Assembly: GCA_029238315.1 (NCBI GenBank)
Contig: JAQWGI010000015.1
Span: 79,585 to 143,584, forward strand
DNA length: 64,000 nucleotides
DNA from: Polaribacter sp.
GTDB taxonomy: Bacteria; Bacteroidota; Bacteroidia; Flavobacteriales; Flavobacteriaceae
Direction of reading: 5' to 3'
The notes below the pieces were generated by a model, which saw only the letters and a list, made by a program, of their open reading frames with translations, made no database searches and was not told the origin of the DNA. Made by a program: the position numbers and the translations under genes. Of this stretch, positions 46,986-56,148 are shown in pieces; positions within the stretch are counted from its first letter, which is position 1; each line of letters opens with the position of its first letter.

Positions 46986-48533
46986 CTACATTCCGCCTTT
47001 TCTCTGAGGAGAACGTGGAGTTGGCCAAGTTGATTTTTTACCAGTTCTTGGGCTAATTGGCAATTCTATTTGTTGTTTAGAAGCTCTTTCTGGATCTTCT
47101 GAAGCCATATAAGCCAATACAGCAGTTAACACAACATTGTTTCTTACATCATCAAAAACAACTTTATCGTAGGTATCTCTGTTTGTGTGCCAAGTATAAT
47201 TCCAGTAAGACCAGTTTAAAGCACTTAAATTAAAGGTTGGAACTCCTGCTGCTAAAAAAGAAGCATTGTCAGAACCTCCACCGCTTGGGCTTCCAGGAAA
47301 TGAAGTTTTAATATGTTTTCTAACATCTCTAGGTACTGGAGCTAACCAACTGTTTAAATAATCATATGAATGTAAAAAACCAGCACCATTAATAGAAACA
47401 ACTCTTCCTGTACCGTTATCTTGATTAAATGCAGCTTGAATATTTTTAACAATTTCTGGGTTATCTTCAACAAATGCTCTAGAACCATTTAAACCTTGTT
47501 CTTCACTTCCCCAGTGTCCAACAATAATTGTTCTTTTTGGATTTGGATACATTTTCTTTAGAACTCTCATTGTTTCTAGCATTACTAATGTACCAGTTCC
47601 ATTATCTGTTGCTCCTGTTCCTCCGTCCCAAGAATCTAAGTGTGCAGACAACATTACGTATTCGTCTGGTTTTTCTGAACCTTTAATCATCCCAATAGTA
47701 TTAAACACGGGAACTCTTCCTAGCTCTTTAGATTGTGCATTTACCTTAATTTTTGGTTTTTTTCCACTTTCAGACATTCTATATAACATTCCGTAATCTT
47801 CTAGTTCTAAATCTAATGTTGGAATATTCTTTAATCTAGAGCTAAAAATTTTGTTTACACCAAAACCGTTAGACCAACGAGACTCTACAATTCCAACTGC
47901 TCCTGCAGCTTCAATAGCAGCAGTAAAGTTTCTAGAGTTGTAACCTGTTCTACCAATATTTTTTCTGAATTCTGAAGCAATTTCAGAACGTTCTTTTCTA
48001 ATTTTATCAAAAGATTCTTCGGTTGCAAATTCTTCCCAGTTATAATCTGGTCTTCCAGTTGGTTGGTATGCAGATGCAAGTACAAATTTTCCTTTTACTG
48101 TTTTTAACCAGTTTTCAAAATCTGCTTTGTTATTAAATGTTGGTAAGTGAACAACTTCACCTTCTACACCTTTCTTTTTAGTGCTTGCGCTCCAAGCTAA
48201 CTGAGTTCCTTTTAAAGATTGTACTCTTGGGTACGTCATATCTATGTGCGTAATTCCACGTTCCCATCCGCGCCAAGTACCCCATTGTTGATTTTTAGCC
48301 TCAATACCCCATTCTGTATACATTTTTACAACAAGGTCATTTGCGTTTTTCATATTTGGGGTTCCAACTAACCTAGGCCCAACCACATCAAAAATTTCAT
48401 GTGCTAAATTTTTTAATTGTGAGTTGTTGTTCGCTTCATCAATAATTCCTTTTAAAACAGGATCTTTACTTTGTGCGTTTACAGCTGTTGAGGCCATAAT
48501 AAACAACACAAAAACTTGTAAAATTTTTTTCAT
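46986..48533 (-). CDS. Secreted M28-family peptidase
   Basis: The 515-residue protein has a signal peptide (MKKILQVFVLFIMASTAVNA), a PA domain insert, and the full M28 zinc site: LSAHLDSWDGGTGATDNGTG (His, Asp), VGHWGSEEQGLNGS (catalytic and metal Glu), FNQDNGTG and WHTNRDTYDKV (His). It is expected to act as an aminopeptidase or carboxypeptidase outside the inner membrane. The C-terminus is basic and proline-rich (RTGKKSTWPTPRSPQRKGGM), unusual but short. Confidence 0.88.
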   Translation of the reverse strand: MKKILQVFVLFIMASTAVNAQSKDPVLKGIIDEANNNSQLKNLAHEIFDVVGPRLVGTPNMKNANDLVVKMYTEWGIEAKNQQWGTWRGWERGITHIDMTYPRVQSLKGTQLAWSASTKKKGVEGEVVHLPTFNNKADFENWLKTVKGKFVLASAYQPTGRPDYNWEEFATEESFDKIRKERSEIASEFRKNIGRTGYNSRNFTAAIEAAGAVGIVESRWSNGFGVNKIFSSRLKNIPTLDLELEDYGMLYRMSESGKKPKIKVNAQSKELGRVPVFNTIGMIKGSEKPDEYVMLSAHLDSWDGGTGATDNGTGTLVMLETMRVLKKMYPNPKRTIIVGHWGSEEQGLNGSRAFVEDNPEIVKNIQAAFNQDNGTGRVVSINGAGFLHSYDYLNSWLAPVPRDVRKHIKTSFPGSPSGGGSDNASFLAAGVPTFNLSALNWSYWNYTWHTNRDTYDKVVFDDVRNNVVLTAVLAYMASEDPERASKQQIELPISPRTGKKSTWPTPRSPQRKGGM

Positions 48534-48596
48534 TTTTTAAACATTTTAAAATTAAGTTATTTGTTTTTATTTATTCCAAATATAGTAAAAGTAAAC

Positions 48597-49187
48597 TTAG
48601 AAATGTTTTCCTTTTTCCCAACCGTGTTTACCTAGGTATTGATTACCAGATTCTACGGCGCCTTCTTCAATTGAAGTTCCCATAGAATCATTCCATCTAT
48701 TTAAATATCCGAAAAGAGAAATTACACCTAACATTTCTACAATTTCACCTTCATCCCAATACTTATATAATTCTTTTTTTATTTTTTGATCAACAGCATT
48801 AGGCACTAAAGAAGCAGCTAAAGAAAAATCTAACGCTGCGCGTTCTGCATCAGAAAAAGCAGCATGTGTTTTATACTCCCAAATATTATCTAACTGTTCT
48901 TGTTCTGCGCCGTAACGTTCTGCTGCTCTAATTGCATGCGCTTGACAATATCTACAGCCTGTTGCATTACTAGAAACCCAAGCAATCATTCTTTTTAATG
49001 CAGAGGTTACACGCCCTTCGTTTGCCATTACTGCTTTATTTAAGTTGATAAAAGCTTTAGAAATGGCTGGTCTGCGTTGCATTGTTAATACCGAGTTTGG
49101 GCAAAAACCTAAGGTTTCATTAAAAAACTCTGCTAATTTTTTTGTTTCAATATCGTGTTCTGCTGATAAAGGTGTTACTAATGGCAT
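48597..49187 (-). CDS. AhpD-like/carboxymuconolactone decarboxylase family protein
   Basis: The 196-residue all-helical protein has the redox motif CRYC (Cys78 and Cys81) followed by QAHAIRAAERYG, the AhpD/peroxidase-related signature. Such proteins act as peroxidases or reductase partners in the cytoplasm. It lies 63 bases upstream of the M28 gene on the same strand and is divergent from the epimerase gene. Confidence 0.86.
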   Translation of the reverse strand: MPLVTPLSAEHDIETKKLAEFFNETLGFCPNSVLTMQRRPAISKAFINLNKAVMANEGRVTSALKRMIAWVSSNATGCRYCQAHAIRAAERYGAEQEQLDNIWEYKTHAAFSDAERAALDFSLAASLVPNAVDQKIKKELYKYWDEGEIVEMLGVISLFGYLNRWNDSMGTSIEEGAVESGNQYLGKHGWEKGKHF

Positions 49188-49261
49188 CTTTTTTACGTTT
49201 TTATATCTTCAAATATATCTATTTTTATAACTTTAACTTTCTAATTTATTAAAACTTATCT

Positions 49262-50272
49262 ATGAAACTTAAACTGCATTCATTTGATTTAGTGTTAAAA
49301 CACACTTTTACAATTTCTAGAGAATCTAGAAATACACAACCAACTTTGATTGTTGAGCTTGTTGATGGTGATTTTCATGGTTTTGGAGAAACCTCTTCAA
49401 ATACATATTATCAAATTACAATGAAAAACTTGATTGATGAAATTACAGAGCACAAGGCACTTATTCAGTCATTATCAAATGTAACTCCCGCTATATTTTG
49501 GGAGAAATTACAGCCTTTTTTCAAAGATAACATGTTTGCTTTATGTGCATTAGACATGGCCTTTAATGATTTATATGCACGTAAAAAAGGAAAAAAACTT
49601 TACGAATCTTGGGGTTTAAACCCCAAAACCAATCCTATGACCGACTATACAATTGGTATTGATACTGTTGAAAAAATGGTAGCAAAAATGAAAGAGTTGC
49701 CATGGCCAATTTATAAAATAAAACTAGGCACAAAAAACGATATTGAAATTGTCACAGAACTAAGAAAACATACAGAGGCTGTATTTAGGATTGATGCAAA
49801 CTGTGGCTGGACTGCAGATGAAGCAATTAAAAATGCTATAAAACTTAAAGAATTAGGCGTAGAGTTTTTAGAACAACCTCTAAAGGCAGATGATATAGAA
49901 GGTGCAAAAAAGTTATATAAAAATTCTGTCCTACCAATCATAGCCGATGAAAGTTGTATTGTAGAAAGTGATGTTGAAAAATGCGTAGGTTTATTTCACG
50001 GAGTAAACGTAAAACTAACCAAATGCGGTGGCTTAACTCCAGGAAAAAGAATGCTAGAAAAAGCCAAAGAACTAGGGCTAAAAACAATGGTTGGCTGCAT
50101 GACAGAATCTAGTATTGGTATTTCTGCGATTGCACATTTATTACCACTTTTAGATTATGTAGACATGGATGGATCTTTACTTTTAAAAGAAGATATTGCT
50201 ACCGGAATCAACATAAAAAACGGTGTAATTTCTTATGCAAATGAAAACGGAATTGGTGCAAATTTACTGTAA
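49262..50272 (+). CDS. Dipeptide epimerase (L-Ala-D/L-Glu epimerase type)
   Basis: The 336-residue enolase-superfamily enzyme has the muconate-cycloisomerase-subgroup catalytic set: Lys-x-Lys (IYKIKLGT), three metal ligands in FRIDANCGW, EFLEQPL and IIADESC, and the opposing Lys in VKLTKCGG. The family includes epimerases of dipeptides such as L-Ala-L-Glu in murein peptide recycling. It precedes a PLP enzyme by 2 bases, so the two form an operon. Confidence 0.86.
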   Translation: MKLKLHSFDLVLKHTFTISRESRNTQPTLIVELVDGDFHGFGETSSNTYYQITMKNLIDEITEHKALIQSLSNVTPAIFWEKLQPFFKDNMFALCALDMAFNDLYARKKGKKLYESWGLNPKTNPMTDYTIGIDTVEKMVAKMKELPWPIYKIKLGTKNDIEIVTELRKHTEAVFRIDANCGWTADEAIKNAIKLKELGVEFLEQPLKADDIEGAKKLYKNSVLPIIADESCIVESDVEKCVGLFHGVNVKLTKCGGLTPGKRMLEKAKELGLKTMVGCMTESSIGISAIAHLLPLLDYVDMDGSLLLKEDIATGINIKNGVISYANENGIGANLL

Positions 50273-50274
50273 TA

Positions 50275-51306
50275 ATGCAATTAGAAAGCGCACCAAATAC
50301 AACGGCAATAATAGATAATAAAGAATATTTATTTTTTAGCGGAACCTCTTATCTAGGAGTTCCTACATTGCCAGAATTTCAAACTATTTTAAGTAAAAGT
50401 ATTTTAAAATGGGGTACTACTTATGGTAGCTCCAGAAGTGCAAATTTAAAACTATCTATTTATCAGAAAGGAGAAGAATATTTAAAAAATATACTACATA
50501 CAGAAGACGCAGTAACTGTTTCATCGGGTACTTTAGCAGGACATTTTGCATTGCGGTATTTGCGTAAAAATGTAACATCTTTTTTTTACATGCCAAAAAC
50601 ACATCCTGCAATTTTAACTGAAGATGCTAAACCTGTATTTGAAGATTTAAAGTTAAATTCTGAATTAAAAGAAGCAAAAAACAAATCAATTTGCATTATT
50701 GTAGATGCTATTGCAACGTTAGAAACAGCTCCTTTTTCATTTGATTTTTTAAACGGTATTTCTTCTACAAATACACTATATCTTTTATTAGATGAGTCGC
50801 ATAGTTTTGGTGTTTTAGGAGAAAATGGAAATGGAATTTCTCTTCATATACCTAAGAGAGAAAATATTCATTTAATAATTGTTTCTTCATTGGGCAAAGC
50901 ATTTGGTATAAATGGTGGTGTAATTGCGGGGAGTAAAAAATGTATCAGTTTAATAAAATCAGATTCGCTATTTATTGGCTCTGCAGGTATGAGTCCAGCT
51001 TTTTTAGAAACGTTTGTTAACGGACAAAATGTGTATCAAAATCAACGACTAAAATTAAAAGATAATTGTAGTTATGTATACGATAAAGTAAAAGATCTAA
51101 AGCACATTAGAATGTCAAGAAACTATCCTGTTTTTTTCTTTGAAAACGAAGAAATAGCAACGTTTTTATCTAATAAGAACATCTTAATTACTAGTTTTTA
51201 TTACGCTGCTTCAACACAGAAAACAAATAGAATTGTATTGAATGCAAATCACACTAAAAAACAATTAGATTCTTTAATTGATTGCTTAATTCAATTCAAA
51301 TTATAG
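50275..51306 (+). CDS. PLP-dependent alpha-oxoamine synthase-like (BioF-type fold) enzyme
   Basis: The 343-residue protein has the fold-type-I PLP pattern of BioF/Kbl enzymes: the phosphate/ring region TVSSGTLAGHFALRYL, the DESHSFGVLGENGNG signature, and the PLP lysine Lys208 in SSLGKAFGINGG. It is shorter than BioF (about 380-400) and lacks the N-terminal arm, so its substrate may differ. It begins 2 bases after the dipeptide epimerase stop, implying a joint pathway on an amino acid derived from peptides. Specific reaction unknown. Confidence 0.8.
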   Translation: MQLESAPNTTAIIDNKEYLFFSGTSYLGVPTLPEFQTILSKSILKWGTTYGSSRSANLKLSIYQKGEEYLKNILHTEDAVTVSSGTLAGHFALRYLRKNVTSFFYMPKTHPAILTEDAKPVFEDLKLNSELKEAKNKSICIIVDAIATLETAPFSFDFLNGISSTNTLYLLLDESHSFGVLGENGNGISLHIPKRENIHLIIVSSLGKAFGINGGVIAGSKKCISLIKSDSLFIGSAGMSPAFLETFVNGQNVYQNQRLKLKDNCSYVYDKVKDLKHIRMSRNYPVFFFENEEIATFLSNKNILITSFYYAASTQKTNRIVLNANHTKKQLDSLIDCLIQFKL

Positions 51307-51332
51307 TAAATTTGTAAAAAATAAAACAAAAA

Positions 51333-51761
51333 ATGGCAACAAATACAGTTACAACCTCTTGGAAAAAAAATGGAAAATTTGAATCTGACAACCCAAGTAA
51401 ACACTCCTTAATAATGTATGATGCATCTGATGATAATGGAGATTTGGTTGGTTTTGGACCCAAAGCTTTAATGCTTTCTTCATTGGCAGGTTGTTCTGGT
51501 TTGGACGTAGACTCGCTCTTAAAAAAAATGCGTGCAGAGCCTACAGATTTTAACATTGTTGTTACAGCAGAATTAACCACAGAACACCCGAAATTTTATG
51601 ATAAGGTACATGTAGATTATCATTTTTATGGAACTGATTTAAAGGTAGATAAAATTACAAAAGCAGTAAACTTATCTGTAGAAACTTATTGTGGTGTAAT
51701 GGAAATGTTTAGACAATTTGCTACGGTTACTACTCAAATACACATGCATGAAAATGAATAA
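51333..51761 (+). CDS. OsmC family protein
   Basis: The 142-residue protein has the OsmC/Ohr fold with the two peroxidatic cysteines, in SSLAGCSGLDVDSLLKKM and SVETYCGVMEM. It reduces organic or fatty acid hydroperoxides in the cytoplasm. It lies 26 bases after the BioF-like gene. Confidence 0.88.
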   Translation: MATNTVTTSWKKNGKFESDNPSKHSLIMYDASDDNGDLVGFGPKALMLSSLAGCSGLDVDSLLKKMRAEPTDFNIVVTAELTTEHPKFYDKVHVDYHFYGTDLKVDKITKAVNLSVETYCGVMEMFRQFATVTTQIHMHENE

Positions 51762-51824
51762 ATAAAAAAAGATGCCGAACTAAATTCAGAGACTCTGAAA
51801 CTAGTTCAGTGAAAATAAATTGCT

Positions 51825-53510
51825 ATGCGCTGGACCTTAAAAGAAATACCTGAAAAAGAAAAAATTAAACAACTTGCTACCCAATTATCCATAGAAAAAT
51901 CGCTTGCAGAAATTTTATTGCAAAGAGGTGTTTCTACGTTTGATGAAGCTAAAAAATACTTTCGCCCATCATTAGAAGATTTGCACAATCCTTTTTTAAT
52001 GCAAGATATGGATGTTGCTGTAAACCGAATTGAAACAGCAATTACCAACAACGAAAACATTTTAATTTATGGCGATTATGATGTTGATGGAACCACGGCT
52101 GTTTCGTTGGTGTCGTCATATTTAAAAACATATTATCAAAATATTGCAACTTATATTCCAGATAGATATGAAGAAGGTTATGGCGTTTCTTTTCAAGGAA
52201 TCGATTTTGCAAAAGACAATGATTTTTCATTAATTATTGCTTTAGATTGTGGAATAAAAGCAATTGATAAGATTGCATATGCTACAGAGAAAAACATCGA
52301 TTTTATTATTTGTGATCATCATAAACCAGGCGCAGAAATTCCAAAAGCAATAGCTATTTTAAATCCTAAAAGGGCAGATTGTAACTATCCTTATGATGAA
52401 TTATGTGGTTGCGGAGTTGGTTTTAAATTGATACAAGCATTGGCTTCAAAAAGAAATGAAACCATTGAAGATTTAACGCCTTATTTAGATTTAGTAGCTA
52501 CTGCAATTGGTGCAGATATTGTTCCAATGACAGGAGAAAATCGTGTAATGGCCTATTTTGGATTACAGGTAATTAATGCAACTCCAAGAAATGGATTTAA
52601 AGCCATTATGCAGCAACAAAAAAAATCAGAATTTACCATTACAGATGTGGTTTTTATTATTGCTCCGCGTATAAATGCTGCTGGCAGAATGAAACATGGA
52701 AATTATGCCGTAGAACTCTTAACAGAAATGGATTTTGACTCTGCAATTGAATTTGCAGCTGCTATTGAAAAAAATAATTCTGATAGAAAAGAACTCGATA
52801 AAAAAATTACACAAGAGGCATTATTGCAAATTGAAAACAACAATGAAACAGCGCGTTTTACTTCGGTTGTTTATGATAAAAACTGGCATAAAGGCGTTAT
52901 TGGAATTGTAGCTTCAAGATTAATTGAAACCTATTACAGACCAACATTGGTATTTACCAAAAGTGGTAATAAATTAGCTGCTTCTGCACGTTCTGTAAAA
53001 GGATTTGATGTATATAATGCGTTAGAAAAATGTAGTGAGTTTATAGAGCAATTTGGCGGACATAAATATGCCGCAGGATTGACATTACTGCCAGAGAATT
53101 ACGAGAAATTCAAGCAGAAATTTGAAGCAGTTGTTCAACAAACCATTTTACCAGAACAATTAATTCCTGAAATTACTATTGATGCAGAAATTGAACTTTC
53201 TGAGATTACACCAAAATTTTTTAGAATTATACAGCAAATGGCGCCCTTTGGTCCCTTAAACATGAAACCCACTTTTAAAACTTCTGCTGTTAGAGATAAC
53301 GGATTTGGAAAACAAGTTGGCGCAGATAAAACCCACTTAAAGCTCAATTTAATTTACGGATCAGACAAGAAAACTTACAATGCCATTGGTTTTGGTTTGG
53401 GTGCTAAATTTGATTTGATACACAATTCGTTTGACATTGCCTACACGTTAGATGAAAATACTTGGAATGGTTTTACCAGTATTCAACTAATGCTGAAAGA
53501 CATTAATTAA
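51825..53510 (+). CDS. recJ: Single-stranded-DNA-specific exonuclease RecJ
   Basis: The 561-residue protein has the DHH phosphoesterase core ([40 protein letters not shown], then [14 protein letters not shown]) and the DHHA1 domain ([14 protein letters not shown]), plus an OB-fold end. It degrades 5' single strands in recombination and mismatch repair. Length is normal. Truncated recombinase sequence begins right after its stop codon. Confidence 0.95.
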   Translation: MRWTLKEIPEKEKIKQLATQLSIEKSLAEILLQRGVSTFDEAKKYFRPSLEDLHNPFLMQDMDVAVNRIETAITNNENILIYGDYDVDGTTAVSLVSSYLKTYYQNIATYIPDRYEEGYGVSFQGIDFAKDNDFSLIIALDCGIKAIDKIAYATEKNIDFIICDHHKPGAEIPKAIAILNPKRADCNYPYDELCGCGVGFKLIQALASKRNETIEDLTPYLDLVATAIGADIVPMTGENRVMAYFGLQVINATPRNGFKAIMQQQKKSEFTITDVVFIIAPRINAAGRMKHGNYAVELLTEMDFDSAIEFAAAIEKNNSDRKELDKKITQEALLQIENNNETARFTSVVYDKNWHKGVIGIVASRLIETYYRPTLVFTKSGNKLAASARSVKGFDVYNALEKCSEFIEQFGGHKYAAGLTLLPENYEKFKQKFEAVVQQTILPEQLIPEITIDAEIELSEITPKFFRIIQQMAPFGPLNMKPTFKTSAVRDNGFGKQVGADKTHLKLNLIYGSDKKTYNAIGFGLGAKFDLIHNSFDIAYTLDENTWNGFTSIQLMLKDIN

Positions 53511-53824
53511 AGAAAAGTTGTAAAAAAGCAACCATCAATCATACTGTTACTCCACATACTTTACGGCATAGTTATACAACACATTTACTAGAAAACGGAA
53601 TTGGACTACGTCCTATTCAAGAATTATTAGGTCATGCTAAACCAGAAACAAAAATGATCTATACACATGTTGTAAAAAAAGGTTTACTGGATATTCAAAG
53701 TTCATTAGATACAATTTTACTATCTTGTATCTTACAACCCCAAACAGGAACAAAAGTTCCTTTTATCCGGAAATGGGTATTTATAATCGAGAACTTTGTT
53801 CAACATTTAACCAGTTGGTATTAA
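53507..53824 (+). pseudogene. Tyrosine recombinase remnant, C-terminal catalytic part
   Basis: A frame without any start codon is open to the TAA at 53822. It encodes [30 protein letters not shown] and IYTHV, that is the second catalytic Arg, both His positions and the nucleophilic Tyr of XerC/D-like integrases. The first catalytic Arg and the whole N-terminal arm-binding part are missing. It begins within bases of the recJ stop and lies just ahead of the ArsR island, so it looks like the leftover of an integrative element. Confidence 0.8.
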
Positions 53825-53892
53825 TTTAACGGAACAACCATAAGTAAACTTAATTGTTTGCTTTTTTGTAAACATATTAGAATTCAACAATC

Positions 53893-53910
53893 TATCGTAT
53901 ATTTGCGATA
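53893..53910 (+). promoter_or_regulatory. ArsR operator overlapping the -7 box (site 1)
   Basis: TATCGTATATTTGCGATA is an inverted repeat (TATCG / CGATA) and contains TATATTTG (53898-53905), the -7 box of the arsR promoter. It ends 6 bases before the arsR ATG at 53917. A repressor bound here would block RNA polymerase directly. A near-copy lies at 54240. Confidence 0.75.
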
Positions 53911-53916
53911 AGAAAT

Positions 53917-54222
53917 ATGAAAAGAAGTTTAGAACATATAGAATACAAGGAAAATACTGAAGCTTTGGCGAAATTTTCCAAAGCATTAGGACATCCTACT
54001 CGTATTGCTATTTTAAAACATCTCGAAAATCAATCTTGTTGTTTTACTGGAGATTTGGTTGATATATTGCCAATTTCTCAATCAACAGTTTCACAACATT
54101 TAAAAGAATTAAAAAATGCAGGTTTAATTCAAGGAGAATTAAAACCGCCAAAAATAAAGTACTGTATCAATAAAGAAAATTGGAAAACTGCTAAAACATT
54201 ATTCCAACAATTTTTTGATTGA
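53917..54222 (+). CDS. ArsR-family metal/metalloid-responsive repressor
   Basis: The 101-residue winged-helix protein has FSKALGHPTRIAILKHLEN, an adjacent Cys pair (Cys41-Cys42, QSCCFTGDL), and the recognition helix SQSTVSQHLKELKNAGLI, typical of ArsR sensors of arsenite or other thiophilic ions. It should repress its own promoter through the palindrome at 53893 and the downstream genes through the one at 54240. It heads a set of thioredoxin, OsmC, permease and ArsF-like genes. Confidence 0.9.
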   Translation: MKRSLEHIEYKENTEALAKFSKALGHPTRIAILKHLENQSCCFTGDLVDILPISQSTVSQHLKELKNAGLIQGELKPPKIKYCINKENWKTAKTLFQQFFD

Positions 54223-54239
54223 TATTTTTTTAACAAACC

Positions 54240-54257
54240 TATCGTTTATTTACGATA
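54240..54257 (+). promoter_or_regulatory. ArsR operator (site 2) between arsR and the thioredoxin gene
   Basis: TATCGTTTATTTACGATA is a perfect 6-bp inverted repeat (TATCGT / ACGATA) and matches site 1 at most positions. It ends 16 bases before the next ATG at 54274, so the thioredoxin-permease genes probably have their own repressed promoter. Confidence 0.75.
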
Positions 54258-54273
54258 AACAAATAAAAATATT

Positions 54274-54510
54274 ATGACCAAAGTAATTAAAATTTTAGGG
54301 ACAGGATGTCCAAAATGTCAATCAATGACTGGTGTAGTCAAAGATGTAGTTTTAGCAAACAATATTGATGCAACCGTTGAAAAAGTAGAAGACATTATGG
54401 AAATTATGAAATTCAACGTAATGACAACACCTGCTTTAGTAATTGATGATATTATTACAATAAAAGGCAGAGTTCCTTCAAAAGATGAAGTATTTGCACT
54501 TTTAAAATAA
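54274..54510 (+). CDS. Thioredoxin-like redox protein (CPKC)
   Basis: The 78-residue protein has the small thioredoxin fold of the MTH895/TM0996 family with active site C12-P-K-C15 (GTGCPKCQSM) and the cis-Pro segment MTTPALVID. It exchanges disulfides in the cytoplasm; in YraQ-permease and ars clusters it is a common partner. It follows operator site 2. Confidence 0.9.
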   Translation: MTKVIKILGTGCPKCQSMTGVVKDVVLANNIDATVEKVEDIMEIMKFNVMTTPALVIDDIITIKGRVPSKDEVFALLK

Positions 54511-54515
54511 AAATT

Positions 54516-54923
54516 ATGAATTATCAAATCAAAGCTTCATCCATTTCAAATCAAGATGCTATTGTTCAAATAAAGCAATCGAATATAGATTTCGGTACAA
54601 CCTCAAAAACTGCTGAAACCTTACCAAATCCTGCCGAATTATTCTTGGGTGCTTTTTCCGCCTGTATCTTGAAAAATGTTGAGCGTTTTTCGGGTTTGAT
54701 GAAATTTACTTATTTAAAAGCTACAGTTGAAGTCAGTGCCACACGTCTTGATAAACCTCCAAGAATGGACAACATCTTTTACAATTTGACAATTTACAGC
54801 AACGATAAAAAATTGAACTCAGATTTACTAAAAAAGAACATTGAAAAATTTGGCACTATCTACAATACTGTTAAACGATCCTGCACTATCTCTGGTATTA
54901 TTAATACGATTGCATATGTTTGA
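54516..54923 (+). CDS. OsmC family protein
   Basis: The 135-residue protein has the OsmC fold with Cys in AFSACILKNVERFS and a second in VKRSCTISG. It may detoxify peroxides or act on thiol adducts in the metalloid island. It lies 5 bases after the thioredoxin gene, and its end overlaps the permease start by 8 bases. Confidence 0.82.
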   Translation: MNYQIKASSISNQDAIVQIKQSNIDFGTTSKTAETLPNPAELFLGAFSACILKNVERFSGLMKFTYLKATVEVSATRLDKPPRMDNIFYNLTIYSNDKKLNSDLLKKNIEKFGTIYNTVKRSCTISGIINTIAYV

Positions 54924-55440
54924 TTGGTTACAAAAATTTGCCGATTGGCTTATATATTCTGTCTTTAATATTGGAGCAGAAACTCATTTAGGTACTGCGC
55001 TAAATTTCTTTGTATATGATACGTTCAAAATTTTAATTCTATTATTTATCATTGTGTTTTTAATGGGAATTGTAAACGCATATTTTCCTATTGAACGTCT
55101 TAAAAATTATCTGAATCGAAAAAAAATGTATGGTTTAGAATACTTTTTTTCTTCCGTTTTTGGTGCCATCACACCTTTTTGTTCTTGCTCTTCTGTTCCT
55201 CTATTTATTGGCTTTGTACAAGGAGGAATTCCGCTAGGCGTAACGTTCTCTTTTTTGATTACTTCGCCTTTGGTTAATGAAGTTGCTATTGCAATGTTTA
55301 TTGGTATGTTTGGCTTAAAAGCGACCTTAATTTATGCAGGTTCTGGTATTTTATTAGGAACAATTGGTGGTTGGTTATTAGGCAAATTTAATCTTGAACC
55401 TTTGTTATCTGATTGGGTAAAAAAAGATTTTAGCAAATAA
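54916..55440 (+). CDS. YraQ/UPF0718-type permease, N-terminal part
   Basis: The start is ATG 54916 (MFDWLQKFADW), overlapping the OsmC gene by 8 bases; the open frame extends farther upstream but not usefully. It encodes the first half of a YraQ-family permease with the conserved metalloid-type segment TPFCSCSSVPLFIGF (Cys89 and Cys91) and four to five membrane helices. The protein ends WVKKDFSK. The second half continues in another frame from a run of seven A at 55419-55425; six A would give WVKKILANKMQQAEY and one protein of about 325 residues. Thus this is either one broken gene or a split pair. Confidence 0.75.
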   Translation: MFDWLQKFADWLIYSVFNIGAETHLGTALNFFVYDTFKILILLFIIVFLMGIVNAYFPIERLKNYLNRKKMYGLEYFFSSVFGAITPFCSCSSVPLFIGFVQGGIPLGVTFSFLITSPLVNEVAIAMFIGMFGLKATLIYAGSGILLGTIGGWLLGKFNLEPLLSDWVKKDFSK

Positions 55441-55441
55441 A

Positions 55442-55891
55442 ATGCAACAAGCGGAATATGAAGAACAAACGCAAACTTTTTACCAACGTTTACCAGAAAT
55501 CACGAGAGGAGCTTGGGATATTGTAAAAGGAGTACTTATTTATGTAATTATAGGTATTGCGATTGGTGCAGCGATGCACGGCTATGTTCCAGAAAATTTT
55601 TTTAATCAGTATTTAGGAGGTGGAGAATGGTGGACAGTACCTCTTGCAGTAATTATTGCCATTCCAATGTACGCGAATGCAGCAGGAATTGTTCCTGTTA
55701 TCGAGGTTTTTGTTGCCAAAGGTGTACCACTTGGTACTGCAATTGCCTTTATGATGGCTACTGTAGGATTATCTATTCCAGAAGCGACCTTGCTAAAAAA
55801 AGTAATGTCCTTGAAGCTAATTGCGATCTTTTTTGCTGTAGTTACTATCGCGATCATTATTTCAGGATTTCTTTTCAATATGATATTATAA
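55442..55891 (+). CDS. YraQ/UPF0718-type permease, C-terminal part
   Basis: The ATG at 55442 lies 1 base after the stop of the first half. The 149-residue protein starts with the hydrophilic linker MQQAEYEEQTQTFYQRLPE and has the second half's conserved VPLAVIIAIPMYANAAGIVP and FMMATVGLSIPEATLLKKVM segments, with four membrane helices. In related permeases, as I recall them, these halves are one polypeptide, so expression from this ATG by coupling may still yield a two-piece transporter. Confidence 0.72.
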   Translation: MQQAEYEEQTQTFYQRLPEITRGAWDIVKGVLIYVIIGIAIGAAMHGYVPENFFNQYLGGGEWWTVPLAVIIAIPMYANAAGIVPVIEVFVAKGVPLGTAIAFMMATVGLSIPEATLLKKVMSLKLIAIFFAVVTIAIIISGFLFNMIL

Positions 55892-55901
55892 TACTTACAT
55901 C

Positions 55902-56148
55902 AATAAAATAATTAAATTTTTAACATTTTTAGCAATAGGTCTAACTACTTATACCTTGTTGTAACGGTCAAGAAAAAATCAAACAACTTCTTTTGATGTT
56001 CCTATTTAAAAAAAATAGAAGTTTTTTATTTTCACGCTACACATAGATGTATAACCTGTAATGCGATTGAAGCCAGTACCAAAATTACGTTGAAGACTTA
56101 TTCTAAAAGGAATTAGAAATTGACTTGAACAGAACGAAATTATGTTAG
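55902..56148 (+). pseudogene. ArsF-like (CxxC, nitroreductase-subunit-like) gene remnant
   Basis: Pieces of one gene are visible in different frames. A signal-like KIIKFLTFLAIGLTTYTLL comes first, then a stop, then RSRKNQTTSFDVPI. After a shift comes EVFYFHATHRCITCNAIEAS, which carries the CxxC of the ArsF family, and after another shift ELEIDLNRTKL. There is no start codon. At least one stop and two shifts mean it is inactive. Its place after the permease matches ars clusters in which ArsF follows. Confidence 0.65.
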
